DNA of 30,355 nt, taken from assembly GCA_038227045.1 (NCBI GenBank), contig JBBRQD010000069.1, positions 1 to 30,355 of the forward strand, read 5' to 3'. Position numbers and translations under genes: made by a program. This stretch comes from JANXLS01 sp038227045 (GTDB lineage Bacteria > Planctomycetota > SZUA-567 > H5-PLA8). The notes under the pieces were generated by a model. It ran no database searches and was not told the origin of the DNA. It saw only the letters and a program-made list of their open reading frames with translations. The stretch's first letter is position 1; every line of letters begins with the position of its first letter. Below, piece by piece: positions 7,941 to 15,761 of the stretch.

Positions 7941-8363
7941 CTACGGCTTGATCCAATGAATGTCTTTCGAATCTATTGGTTGAGCAGGGGCCGCTGCCGG
8001 TGCCGGGAATGCCGCGGGTTGCTGTCCTATGGCACTCAAAGGTAGTGCGGACTGCTCCGAGGGATTTGGCATTATCGCTGGCGCTCCCTGTTGCCCCAGG
8101 CTGACGAAGAAGACAGCGCCGGTCCAGAAGGGCATCATGTCGACGACGGGGACCAGTTTTCCCAAAGCCGATGGCACGAATACCCAGTGGAATCCCAACA
8201 GCGACACCATGATTCCAGCTACGGCGATATCCAGGATATCGTTAAGCGGGTTCAAGGCGCCCAATTCCGAAAAGAACGGAATGAGCAGCCATTGAACGAT
8301 GTCCGCCACGACCGCCACGATGCCGGCGGTGATGAGACGCCATGATGGAATTTTTATGGACAT
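7941..8363 (-). CDS. Small multi-pass membrane protein of unknown function
   Basis: I do not recognise this 140-residue protein. It has three hydrophobic segments (about 8-28, 38-56 and 70-90) within LITAGIVAVVADIVQWLL, LDIAVAGIMVSLLGFHWVF and MPFWTGAVFFVSLG. A Pro/Ala-rich soluble tail (AAFPAPAAAPAQP) follows. The start at 8363 is chosen because GCAGGAGACGTATCC precedes the ATG. A longer in-frame reading up to 8549 crosses an AT-rich promoter-like stretch (ACTATAATACAC at 8446-8457) and lacks a ribosome-binding site. Confidence 0.6.
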   Translation of the reverse strand: MSIKIPSWRLITAGIVAVVADIVQWLLIPFFSELGALNPLNDILDIAVAGIMVSLLGFHWVFVPSALGKLVPVVDMMPFWTGAVFFVSLGQQGAPAIMPNPSEQSALPLSAIGQQPAAFPAPAAAPAQPIDSKDIHWIKP

Positions 8364-8486
8364 GGATACGTCTCCTGCAAAGATCGCGGCTAAACGATTA
8401 CTTCCCAACACAACACTAGACGCTCCACACGCCCCACTATAATACACAATCTTTGGCTTTGCTCTGAAAAAGATGCGCTGAACTCG

Positions 8487-8492
8487 TATAAT
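8487..8492 (+). promoter_or_regulatory. Candidate -10 element upstream of the IF2_N-like gene
   Basis: A perfect TATAAT hexamer lies 151 bp before the start at 8643. No good -35 hexamer stands at 16-18 bp, so this is only a candidate. An imperfect hairpin (about 8557-8589) follows in the presumed leader. Confidence 0.25.
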
Positions 8493-8642
8493 GATTGTAT
8501 GTCCACGGGGTTTGATTTTCGATTTCGAGCGGATTAGAAAATGTGTCATTACGTTTAGGAACGGGTTGGCGGCTTCGCCTCGCTCCTAATGCGCAGATTG
8601 CAAATTCTCTATCCAAGATTCCACGGAAGGAATGTTGTCCGG

Positions 8643-9809
8643 ATGGGCGGGAAAAATAGTGCTACGAAATCGAACGGCGGCGTGAAAATCGCCGAGCTGG
8701 GAAACGAACTTCGCGTCGATCCGCGCCAAATTGTGGCGGCGGCTCAGGAAATGGCGATGGAGAATGCCAAGGTTCCGGCGAGCTGGGTCACCGCCGGGCA
8801 AGCCGACCGGCTGCGCGCAAAATTCGGCGGACACCTGGAACTCAAAGCCAGGATCGAACGCAAGCTGCGCCATTTTGAAAGCGCGCTGGAAACGCCGACC
8901 GACGCGGTGAAGGCTGACAGGGCCGCTAAAGCCCACACTCCGAAACCGAACAAGAAGACGTTCGAATCCGACCGCCGCGCGATCTTTGGCGTGGTCGCGA
9001 GCACGGGAGGCGTACGCGTCGAAAAGGACGAGCCGTCTCACAAATCCAAGGCACACGCACCGGCAATCGAAGGTCAGGCTCCCGCTGCGCGACCTGCTGC
9101 GGATAATGCCGCCCAGCCGGCGGCGAAATTTATTGGCATCACAGTCGCTCCGCCGATCCGCCGCGAACCAGGCGCTGGCGACCCGCGCTTTGGCGTCACT
9201 GTTCCCGTGCCCGCGAGCGAAAAGAAAGAGGCGTCCACGGCAATCTGGCAGAATTTAAACGATGGCCGTGCGCCGCTTGAATTGCCTGCATCCGGGACGG
9301 ATGCAAAACAAGCACTCACGCCCGCAGCGGATTCGACACCTGTTGCCGAGCCGATAGAGAAGGCGCACAAATCCGGAAAGAAGTCGACAAGCCATACCGG
9401 AGCTGAAGAAGCTTCAACTGAGCGACACGACGCCGTACCGGCAACCGAAGTGTTGGCCGCCGCCGCGCACTCGCATTCCACACACGTGGCACATGCGCCC
9501 ATGCAAAAGCGCGAGATGGAAGTGCCCGTTAAGTGGCAGCCCAAGCACAAGGCATTTGGCTCGAAAGCAAAACTGAAGGCGAAGATTCACAAGAAGCTTC
9601 AGAGCGACGACTCCGGCAAGCATCGCGCCGACACTCACAAAGCGCACGCGACGGAACAGCGCAAGTGCGACGAACCGGAAGCGAAGCGATCGGCGGATCA
9701 CAAGTCGGACGCGTCGAGCAAGCCGGATTCAAAGCGCAAACCAGCGCACGCGCATGAGCAGCCGGAGGGTGTTTTTTCACGGCTGATTCGGAAGATTTTT
9801 AAGAAATAG
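8643..9809 (+). CDS. IF2_N-like domain protein with long disordered Lys/Ala/His-rich tail
   Basis: Residues about 14-62 (VKIAELGNELRVDPRQIVAA through WVTAGQADRLRAKFGG) resemble the small N-terminal domain of translation initiation factor IF-2, a helical nucleic-acid- or ribosome-binding module. The remaining 320 residues are low complexity, rich in Ala, Lys, Pro, Ser and His, and end in a basic FSRLIRKIFKK helix. There is no GTPase domain, so this is not IF-2. A role in RNA, ribosome or nucleoid binding is an inference from the domain and the basic tail. GGAAGGA at 8625-8631 favours the ATG at 8643 over the one at 8589. The gene is convergent with the PQQ-propeller gene across a short hairpin. 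Confidence 0.65.
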   Translation: MGGKNSATKSNGGVKIAELGNELRVDPRQIVAAAQEMAMENAKVPASWVTAGQADRLRAKFGGHLELKARIERKLRHFESALETPTDAVKADRAAKAHTPKPNKKTFESDRRAIFGVVASTGGVRVEKDEPSHKSKAHAPAIEGQAPAARPAADNAAQPAAKFIGITVAPPIRREPGAGDPRFGVTVPVPASEKKEASTAIWQNLNDGRAPLELPASGTDAKQALTPAADSTPVAEPIEKAHKSGKKSTSHTGAEEASTERHDAVPATEVLAAAAHSHSTHVAHAPMQKREMEVPVKWQPKHKAFGSKAKLKAKIHKKLQSDDSGKHRADTHKAHATEQRKCDEPEAKRSADHKSDASSKPDSKRKPAHAHEQPEGVFSRLIRKIFKK

Positions 9810-9828
9810 GTATTGAGACAGTATTAGA

Positions 9829-9845
9829 GCGGGTTTCCAATCCGC
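9829..9845. terminator. Short hairpin between convergent genes
   Basis: GCGGGTT (9829-9835) pairs with AATCCGC (9839-9845), including one G-T pair, around a 3-nt loop. It is the only structure in the 37-bp gap between two convergent genes and may terminate both. The GCGG..TTCCAATCCGCCCTAC form resembles a dispersed repeat type. Confidence 0.35.
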
Positions 9846-9846
9846 C

Positions 9847-11082
9847 CTACTTTCCGATGCAATATAGATTTTGATATGTGCGGATGAAAATCTGGCCATT
9901 GGAAAAGGCCGGCGAAGCGCGCGTCAATTCGCCCATCGGGTTTTTGCCAAGCGCGGCGAATTCAGGCGATGCCTTCAGGACGTGGCATGTGCCCTTCATA
10001 TCGATGACGTACAGCTTGTCTCCACACAGCGCCATCGACCCCCATGACGACGTCGCGACGGGATTCTTCCAGATCGTTTTGCCGGTCTTGACTTCAAGAC
10101 ATTCGGCAGTTCCCGGTTCGTTCAGAATATAGAGATAGTCGCCGGAGATCACGCCCGAGCCGACGCGTTGTGGCAATTTGGCGTCGTGCCGCCACAGCCG
10201 GTGCGTTTCCGTGACATCGCCGGTTCCGCCATCGCGCACGCCGATTGCCGGACCTGAATAGCCGGACATGCACACGACGTATTCGCCGCTGTAAAGGGGA
10301 TTGTTGTACACCAGCGGACCCAGGCCGCCGCACGTCCAGATCGGCTTTTGCGTCGCCAGGTCGTAGGCGATGAGCGTCTTCGGCAAGCCGACGAGCATTT
10401 CGGTTTTTCCATTGAACGTGCGGATGGCCGGGCAATTCCACGCGCCGTAAAAATCTTTCGGCGTTTTCGACTGGGCGTCGGGCAGCGGAATGCGCCAGAC
10501 TTCCTTGCCGTTCTTTTTGTCGAATGCCGCGATGAAGGCGCTCAGTCCCGGCCCGCAATAGGCGATCACATTGTCGCCGTGAATGACCGGACTCGACGCG
10601 TTGCCCCAGATATGCGTAAATGCGCCGAGGTCCGTGTGCCAGAGTTCCTTGCCGGAGAAATCGTAGGCGACCATGCCCGCGGAACCGTGCCAAGCCACGA
10701 CGATTTCACCGTCTGTCGCGGGCGACGCGGAGCAGTATGGATTGTCGCCGTGCGTAGGTTCGGTGCCGGCGAACGCAATTTCTTTTTGCCAGAGAATTTT
10801 GCCGTCCTTGCGGTCGATGCACAGCACCGCTCGGCGCGCGCCCTTGTCGAGCGATTGCGTGATAAAGACGCGATCGTTCCAGACGATCGGCGTCGAATTT
10901 CCCGGTCCCGGCAGCGGGATTTTCCAGACGACATTTTCGGTCGCCGACCATTTCACAGGAAAATCGGATTCTGAACCGATGCCCGTGCCGTCGGGTCCGC
11001 GCCACTGCGGCCAATTTGCGGCGCTCGCGAGAGTCATTGTGAACGCAAGCACAAGGATGAGAATCGACACGCGTGTTTTCAT
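9847..11082 (-). CDS. Secreted PQQ-type beta-propeller protein
   Basis: The protein has 411 residues with a signal peptide (about 1-22, ILILVLAFTMTLASA). WPQWRGPDGTGIG follows, a start typical of the PQQ-like beta-propeller proteins abundant in planctomycetes. Several blade repeats with the Trp-containing edge are visible: GKILWQKEI, GKELWHTDLG, GKEVWRIPL, QKPIWTCGG and GKTIWKN. Such proteins are either quinoprotein-dehydrogenase-like or BamB-like scaffolds. No dehydrogenase active-site set or cytochrome domain is seen, so a structural or binding role in the periplasm is likelier. It lies 32 bp downstream of cysH on the same strand, but shares no obvious function with it. Confidence 0.85.
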   Translation of the reverse strand: MKTRVSILILVLAFTMTLASAANWPQWRGPDGTGIGSESDFPVKWSATENVVWKIPLPGPGNSTPIVWNDRVFITQSLDKGARRAVLCIDRKDGKILWQKEIAFAGTEPTHGDNPYCSASPATDGEIVVAWHGSAGMVAYDFSGKELWHTDLGAFTHIWGNASSPVIHGDNVIAYCGPGLSAFIAAFDKKNGKEVWRIPLPDAQSKTPKDFYGAWNCPAIRTFNGKTEMLVGLPKTLIAYDLATQKPIWTCGGLGPLVYNNPLYSGEYVVCMSGYSGPAIGVRDGGTGDVTETHRLWRHDAKLPQRVGSGVISGDYLYILNEPGTAECLEVKTGKTIWKNPVATSSWGSMALCGDKLYVIDMKGTCHVLKASPEFAALGKNPMGELTRASPAFSNGQIFIRTYQNLYCIGK

Positions 11083-11114
11083 AGTGGCTCCTTATATCCT
11101 TAAAACCGTCCGTC

Positions 11115-11876
11115 TCAGATATTGAAATCCTGCGCCGGGCGGCGGATTTGGACTTGATGCAGGCCGCATTCGCTCTTGCCCGTGCCGGTCCAGCGGCCCG
11201 CGCGTTCGGGCGCGTTTTCGCCGACAGGAACGGTGCAGCATGTCGGATGGCAGCCGATGGTTTTGTAGCCTTTCGAATGCAGCGGATGCACAGGCACGTC
11301 GTGTTCTTTCAAATAGTCTTTCGTCTGCTCGCGTGTCCAATTGGCCAGCGGGTGCACGAGCATGACTTTGTCCACGCGCTCTTCGAGGATGCGAATGCGC
11401 GAACGTTCGAGCGAGGCGTCGCGGCGCAGCGCGGCGATGCGTGCGCTGTACGGCCGCAGCGCGCGCTCCATCGGCTCGGTCTTATTGATGCGGCAACACT
11501 CCGCCGGGTTGCGTTCGTAAAGCGTGTCGTTGCCATAGACCTGTTTGAACGTCTCGCGTTCCATCACGGGCTTGAGCGTGATCAGGTTGATTTTGTAGCG
11601 CTCCAGAACCAAGTCGCGGAACTTCAGCGTCTCGTCGAAATGAAAGCCGGTATCGATGAAGAGCACGGGAAGGCTGCGGTCGATCCTGGAGAGCATGTCG
11701 ATCAGCACCATGCCGCCCAGTTGAAACGAGGTGCTTAAGCAGATCTTGTCTTTAAAATGTTCGATCGACCAGCGGATGATTTCTTCCGCGCCGGCGGTGC
11801 CGGAGGCACTCTCGAACACCAGATTCTGGGCCTGTAGATCGAACGATGTTGCTGCTGTTGCGTCCATGCATTTCAT
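11115..11876 (-). CDS. cysH: Adenylyl-/phosphoadenylyl-sulfate reductase (CysH)
   Basis: CysH reduces APS or PAPS to sulfite in assimilatory sulfate reduction, using thioredoxin. Visible are the nucleotide-binding start STSFQLGGMVLIDML, the FIDTGFHFDET motif, ECCRINKTEP, LRRDASLERS, VHPLANWT and the C-terminal ECGLH with the catalytic cysteine. The extra cysteines (a CC pair and GCHPTCC) indicate a [4Fe-4S] cluster, so APS is the more likely substrate. GCHPTCC carries one residue more than the usual GCxPC spacing. I start at ATG 11876, 37 nt after an extended -10 on this strand. ATG 11867 is also possible. No other sulfate-assimilation gene is in the window. Confidence 0.88.
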   Translation of the reverse strand: MKCMDATAATSFDLQAQNLVFESASGTAGAEEIIRWSIEHFKDKICLSTSFQLGGMVLIDMLSRIDRSLPVLFIDTGFHFDETLKFRDLVLERYKINLITLKPVMERETFKQVYGNDTLYERNPAECCRINKTEPMERALRPYSARIAALRRDASLERSRIRILEERVDKVMLVHPLANWTREQTKDYLKEHDVPVHPLHSKGYKTIGCHPTCCTVPVGENAPERAGRWTGTGKSECGLHQVQIRRPAQDFNI

Positions 11877-11912
11877 CCAAATCGGGCAGTGCGGAATCGC
11901 CGCGGTAACGAC

Positions 11913-11921
11913 ACTATAGCA
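11913..11921 (-). promoter_or_regulatory. Extended -10 promoter element for cysH
   Basis: On the minus strand the sequence reads TGCTATAGT, an extended -10 (TGn plus TATAGT). It places transcription start near 11905, about 30 nt before the chosen cysH start. The -35 region is poor, as expected for extended -10 promoters. Translation starts upstream of it, such as 11942, are therefore unlikely. Confidence 0.45.
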
Positions 11922-12068
11922 TAAAACCGTGTGAAACGGCATTCACGATTTTATGCAAATTAGACGCACCAATCCGTGGAATCAACGACGCAAAGTGAAG
12001 TCGATCCTGTCGCTCATATTGCCAATATCTCATGCTCTGATAAGATTCACTCTTTCAATCCGAGACGA

Positions 12069-12830
<762 letters not shown>

Positions 12831-12837
12831 GGGGTTT

Positions 12838-12868
12838 GCACCACGGAGGCAAAGAGAACACGGAGAAG
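12838..12868. repeat. CACGGAGGCAAAGAGAACACGG-like tract
   Basis: Directly after the ABC gene stop lies a degenerate repeat of the CACCACGGAGGCAAAGAGAA type, related in wording to the tract after the DUF255 gene (5662-5700). The rest of the 168-bp gap to the DUF1501 gene shows nothing I can name. Confidence 0.4.
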
Positions 12869-12998
12869 ATAGAAGCGGAAATCGGAATTGCATTAGAAAA
12901 TCCCGGGCCAAATTGATGTCACTTGCCGACGACTTGCGTGTATGCTTAAGAGTGAGTCTTCGAATGGAAACCATTAACCCCAAGCTTGTGATATTCCT

Positions 12999-14447
12999 AT
13001 GCACCACACACCGCGATTCCAAGACAGTTTTTTGACCCGCCGCGAAATGCTGGGGCGTTGCGGCATGGGTTTGGGCACGCTGGCGCTGGCCGAAATGATG
13101 GGCCGCACCGGAGAGTTGCTTGCCGATGAAAACGCCATTTCTCACAGTGCCATGGCGCCGAAGAGTCCGCCATTGGTTCCCAAGGCCAAGCGGATCATCC
13201 ATCTTTTTATGAACGGCGGGCCGTCGCACGTTGACACGTTCGATCCCAAGCCGTCGCTGACGAAATACCATGGCAAGCCGCTGCCGTTCGACAATCCCAA
13301 AACGGAGCGCAAAACCGGCGCGGCATTCGGCTCGCCGTTCAAATTTCAGAAGTACGGCAAAAGTGGAATCGAAGTCTCCGAACTTTTTGCCAAGACCGCC
13401 GAAAGCATCGACGACATCTGCGTGATCCGTTCGATGTACGCCGACGTGCCGAATCACGAGCCGTCGTTGCTGCTGCAAAATTGCGGCGAAGCGCGGCAGG
13501 TGCGGCCAAGTATGGGATCATGGCTGACGTACGGACTCGGCACGCTGAATCAGAATCTGCCGGGGTTCATTTCGATGTGCCCAGGCGGTTATCCAATCCA
13601 GGAATCGCAGAACTGGCAGGCGGGATTTCTGCCGGGTATTTATCAAGGCACGTACATTGACACGCAGCACACCGACATTCAAAAGCTCATCGAGAACGTG
13701 AAGAACAACAACACGTCGATGAAAGAACAGCGCGAGCAGCTCGATTTGCTGATGGCGCTGAATAAGGATCATCAGAAAAAGCGCGGCGAGGACGCGCAAT
13801 TGGAAGCGCGCATACAGTCGTATGAATTGGCGTACCGCATGCAGATGGACGCGGCGGACGCGTTCGACGTGTCGCGCGAGCCGCAGGCGATCCGCGACAT
13901 GTACGGGGAAGGCACGCAGGCGCGGCAGATTTTGATTGCGCGGCGGCTGCTTGAAAAAGGCGTGCGGTTCGTGCAGGTCTGGCATGGGGCGGGGCAGCCC
14001 TGGGATAGCCACGACGATCTGGAAGTCAACCATCGCAAGCTGGCGAAACAGTGCGATCAGGCCATCGGGGCGCTCTTAAAAGATTTGAAGCAGCGCGGGA
14101 TGCTGGACGACACGCTGGTGATCTGGGGCGGCGAATTCGGCCGCACGCCGGTCGTCGAAATGCCCACGCCGGGATCGAACGCGGGGAAAATTAATGGCCG
14201 CGACCACAACCATCACGGCTTCACGATGTGGATGGCGGGCGGGGGAATCAAGGGGGGCTACGTCCACGGCGCGACGGACGAATTCGGATTCGCGGCGGTG
14301 GAAAAGAAAGTTCACATTTACGATTGGCATGCGACGGTGCTGCGGCTGATGGGTTTCGATCATGAGAAATTTACGTACCGTTATGCGGGGCGGGATTACC
14401 GGCTGACGGATGTGCATGGGAAGATGGTGAAGGAGATTATGGCGTAG
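12999..14447 (+). CDS. DUF1501 protein with Tat-like signal
   Basis: The 482-residue protein begins with LTRREMLGRCGMGLGTLALAE (residues 12-32, a twin-arginine-like signal). DUF1501 family blocks follow: HLFMNGGPSHVDTFDPKP, YADVPNHEPS, VWHGAGQPWDSHDDL, WGGEFGRTPVVEMP, GRDHNHHGFTMWMAGGGI and DWHATVLRLMGFDHEKFTYRY. DUF1501 is related to the alkaline phosphatase/sulfatase superfamily and is expanded in planctomycetes, where it usually accompanies DUF1549/DUF1553 cytochrome-like proteins. No such partner is adjacent here. The substrate is unknown and export to the cell envelope is likely. The stop overlaps the convergent downstream gene by about 11 bp. Confidence 0.9.
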   Translation: MHHTPRFQDSFLTRREMLGRCGMGLGTLALAEMMGRTGELLADENAISHSAMAPKSPPLVPKAKRIIHLFMNGGPSHVDTFDPKPSLTKYHGKPLPFDNPKTERKTGAAFGSPFKFQKYGKSGIEVSELFAKTAESIDDICVIRSMYADVPNHEPSLLLQNCGEARQVRPSMGSWLTYGLGTLNQNLPGFISMCPGGYPIQESQNWQAGFLPGIYQGTYIDTQHTDIQKLIENVKNNNTSMKEQREQLDLLMALNKDHQKKRGEDAQLEARIQSYELAYRMQMDAADAFDVSREPQAIRDMYGEGTQARQILIARRLLEKGVRFVQVWHGAGQPWDSHDDLEVNHRKLAKQCDQAIGALLKDLKQRGMLDDTLVIWGGEFGRTPVVEMPTPGSNAGKINGRDHNHHGFTMWMAGGGIKGGYVHGATDEFGFAAVEKKVHIYDWHATVLRLMGFDHEKFTYRYAGRDYRLTDVHGKMVKEIMA

Positions 14448-14943
14448 CACTGATCTTCGACTTCTGTTTTTTCGTCGCGTCTTTTAATGATATCTGTGGA
14501 GGCTCGTTGATATCGACGACGAGTTTGCAATGGCATGTAGTTGAGCCCTCAATCGACAACCGCACGAACGATTCTCCTTCATCGGTATCGCAGCTCTTCT
14601 CTTGCACACGCCGTATCTCAAAGCAGTGTTGGGAGATTTTACCCGCCTCGCGTCCGTCAATGTCAATTGTTAGCTTACATTTCAAGATAGGCGAAATTGT
14701 TAATTTACAATTTATCGCCGGCATATTTGGATTTTTGCTCGAGCATCGATCACGTTCAAGATTGATTGTTAAAACGTCATCTTGAATTTTCAAATCGGAG
14801 AGTTTGAAAGTAGCATCATGAAGATAACTACTCAAATAAATAATATCGTGGCTAAAATTACCTCGGGGTCGAACATTGAAATCGAGCGGTGCGGAACTGG
14901 TTTGGATGAAAATTTTGGTAAAATCCGGCAACGGTTTTTTCAT
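14437..14943 (-). CDS. Third gene of the toxin cassette; possible second immunity protein
   Basis: I do not recognise a named family. The 168-residue protein has no signal peptide or TM segment. Its blocks include FSHDIIYLSSYLHDATFKLS, followed by LTINLERDRC, a form that recalls small immunity-like proteins from polymorphic toxin loci. This is memory-based and uncertain. Repeated CKLTI-type beta strands (NCKLTISP, KCKLTIDIDG, HCKLVVDI) suggest an all-beta second half. ATG 14943 is chosen because it lies 5 nt after the stop of the preceding gene. A GTG at 15054 in the same frame would overlap that gene by over 100 nt. The DNA is visibly more AT-rich than the flanking genes. Confidence 0.5.
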   Translation of the reverse strand: MKKPLPDFTKIFIQTSSAPLDFNVRPRGNFSHDIIYLSSYLHDATFKLSDLKIQDDVLTINLERDRCSSKNPNMPAINCKLTISPILKCKLTIDIDGREAGKISQHCFEIRRVQEKSCDTDEGESFVRLSIEGSTTCHCKLVVDINEPPQISLKDATKKQKSKISATP

Positions 14944-14948
14944 TTCAG

Positions 14949-15299
14949 CTAGATCCTGGAAACCGGCTTTGCCGAATTCTCCGAATGCGTCGGTCTTGAA
15001 TGCAACCTTGGTTGTTGCACTTTCAAAAACTCCAAATCGTTTTTCAGAATCCACAACGCATTCGGTTGTGCGTTGTGATTTTCCAGGCCTAGCTCGCTCA
15101 GATTATCGTTGAACTGAATTAGAACGCGATCTTTCATGTGGGGTTCCGGCCCCGATTCGGCGATTACCTTTCCGGCTTTTCCCACTAACAACCAATAATT
15201 TTCGTTCGGACAAATATCGTCGGGGGGAACGCGACTTCCCTCGAAGCTTATTAGCTTTACTAACCGTATAGAAGCTTTTGGTCGTCGAATTGCGTTCAT
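14949..15299 (-). CDS. Probable immunity protein, translationally coupled to the toxin-like gene
   Basis: The 116-residue protein is soluble, with no signal peptide. Its ATG overlaps the TGA of the toxin-like gene (ATGA at 15296-15299), a typical coupling for toxin/immunity pairs. The core NENYWLLVGKAGKVI, then DRVLIQFNDNLSELGLENHN, then NALWILKNDLEFL looks like a small immunity-type fold, but I cannot name the family. The last roughly 25 residues are basic, unstructured and less protein-like. Function as an antidote is inferred from position, size and coupling. The gene is AT-richer than its surroundings. Confidence 0.55.
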   Translation of the reverse strand: MNAIRRPKASIRLVKLISFEGSRVPPDDICPNENYWLLVGKAGKVIAESGPEPHMKDRVLIQFNDNLSELGLENHNAQPNALWILKNDLEFLKVQQPRLHSRPTHSENSAKPVSRI

Positions 15300-15514
15300 T
15301 TTACTTCGCCCTTTGGATAGACATTTATGTGACTACCATCCGCTTGCTGAACATCCCAATGCCAAGCATGGGTGCCTCTATGATTCGTGGATACCCATAC
15401 GTTTCCGTTCACATCGGGCCAGCCGCCGCCTGGTCCATTTGGATTTTTGACTTTTTGGCCGTTCCATTTCTTGGGCGGCTCATAGCCAACTTCGCTGGTG
15501 GGCCGGTCCAGCAT
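15296..15514 (-). CDS. Free-standing toxin domain resembling polymorphic toxin type 37
   Basis: The 72-residue product contains GYEPPKKWNGQKVKNPNGPG, then GGGWPDVNGNVWVS, then HAWHWDVQQADGSHINVYP. This layout matches my memory of the C-terminal toxin domain called polymorphic toxin type 37, normally the tip of very large Rhs, CdiA or similar secreted proteins. Here it is its own gene: ATG 15514 has a strong AGGAGG (15519-15524) just upstream and no secretion or repeat domain precedes it. The final codons overlap the next gene. It may be a detached orphan cassette or a stand-alone toxin. The family call needs a profile search. Confidence 0.55.
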   Translation of the reverse strand: MLDRPTSEVGYEPPKKWNGQKVKNPNGPGGGWPDVNGNVWVSTNHRGTHAWHWDVQQADGSHINVYPKGEVK

Positions 15515-15607
15515 GTATCCTCCTGCACTTTAGCACGCACAAAGCGACGGGCAAATCAATTCAGATTGTCCCGCTTGGCTTTGCGGGTCTTGTGTGAATT
15601 CTTCTGT

Positions 15608-15706
15608 CACCCCTGCCGGGGTGAAGGATCGGTTGGGGCGATGTGTCCGGGGGTATCGACCTGCGGTCTCAACCCCCGGCTACCTTCTTTGACCCCTGCC
15701 GGGGTC
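15608..15706. repeat. Triple-hairpin intergenic element
   Basis: Three palindromes lie in a row: CACCCCTGCCGGGGTG (15608-15623), CCGGGGGT...AACCCCCGG (15647-15654 with 15671-15679) and GACCCCTGCCGGGGTC (15691-15706, followed by TTTT on the plus strand). The ordered set looks like one compound REP-type element between the toxin cassette and recA. It may terminate recA transcription, although no U tract follows on the minus strand. Confidence 0.65.
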
Positions 15707-15761
15707 TTTTGGGCTACGCGTCAAACAATTAACATGCGACTGTTTCTTCGGTCTCTGCGGA

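Noticed and set aside
14437..15299. Reading the two immunity-like frames as one frameshifted gene
   Set aside because: The first frame ends with a sensible NALWILKNDLEFL segment and the next has its own ATG 5 bp after the stop, so two genes are simpler. Kept as a question in the findings.
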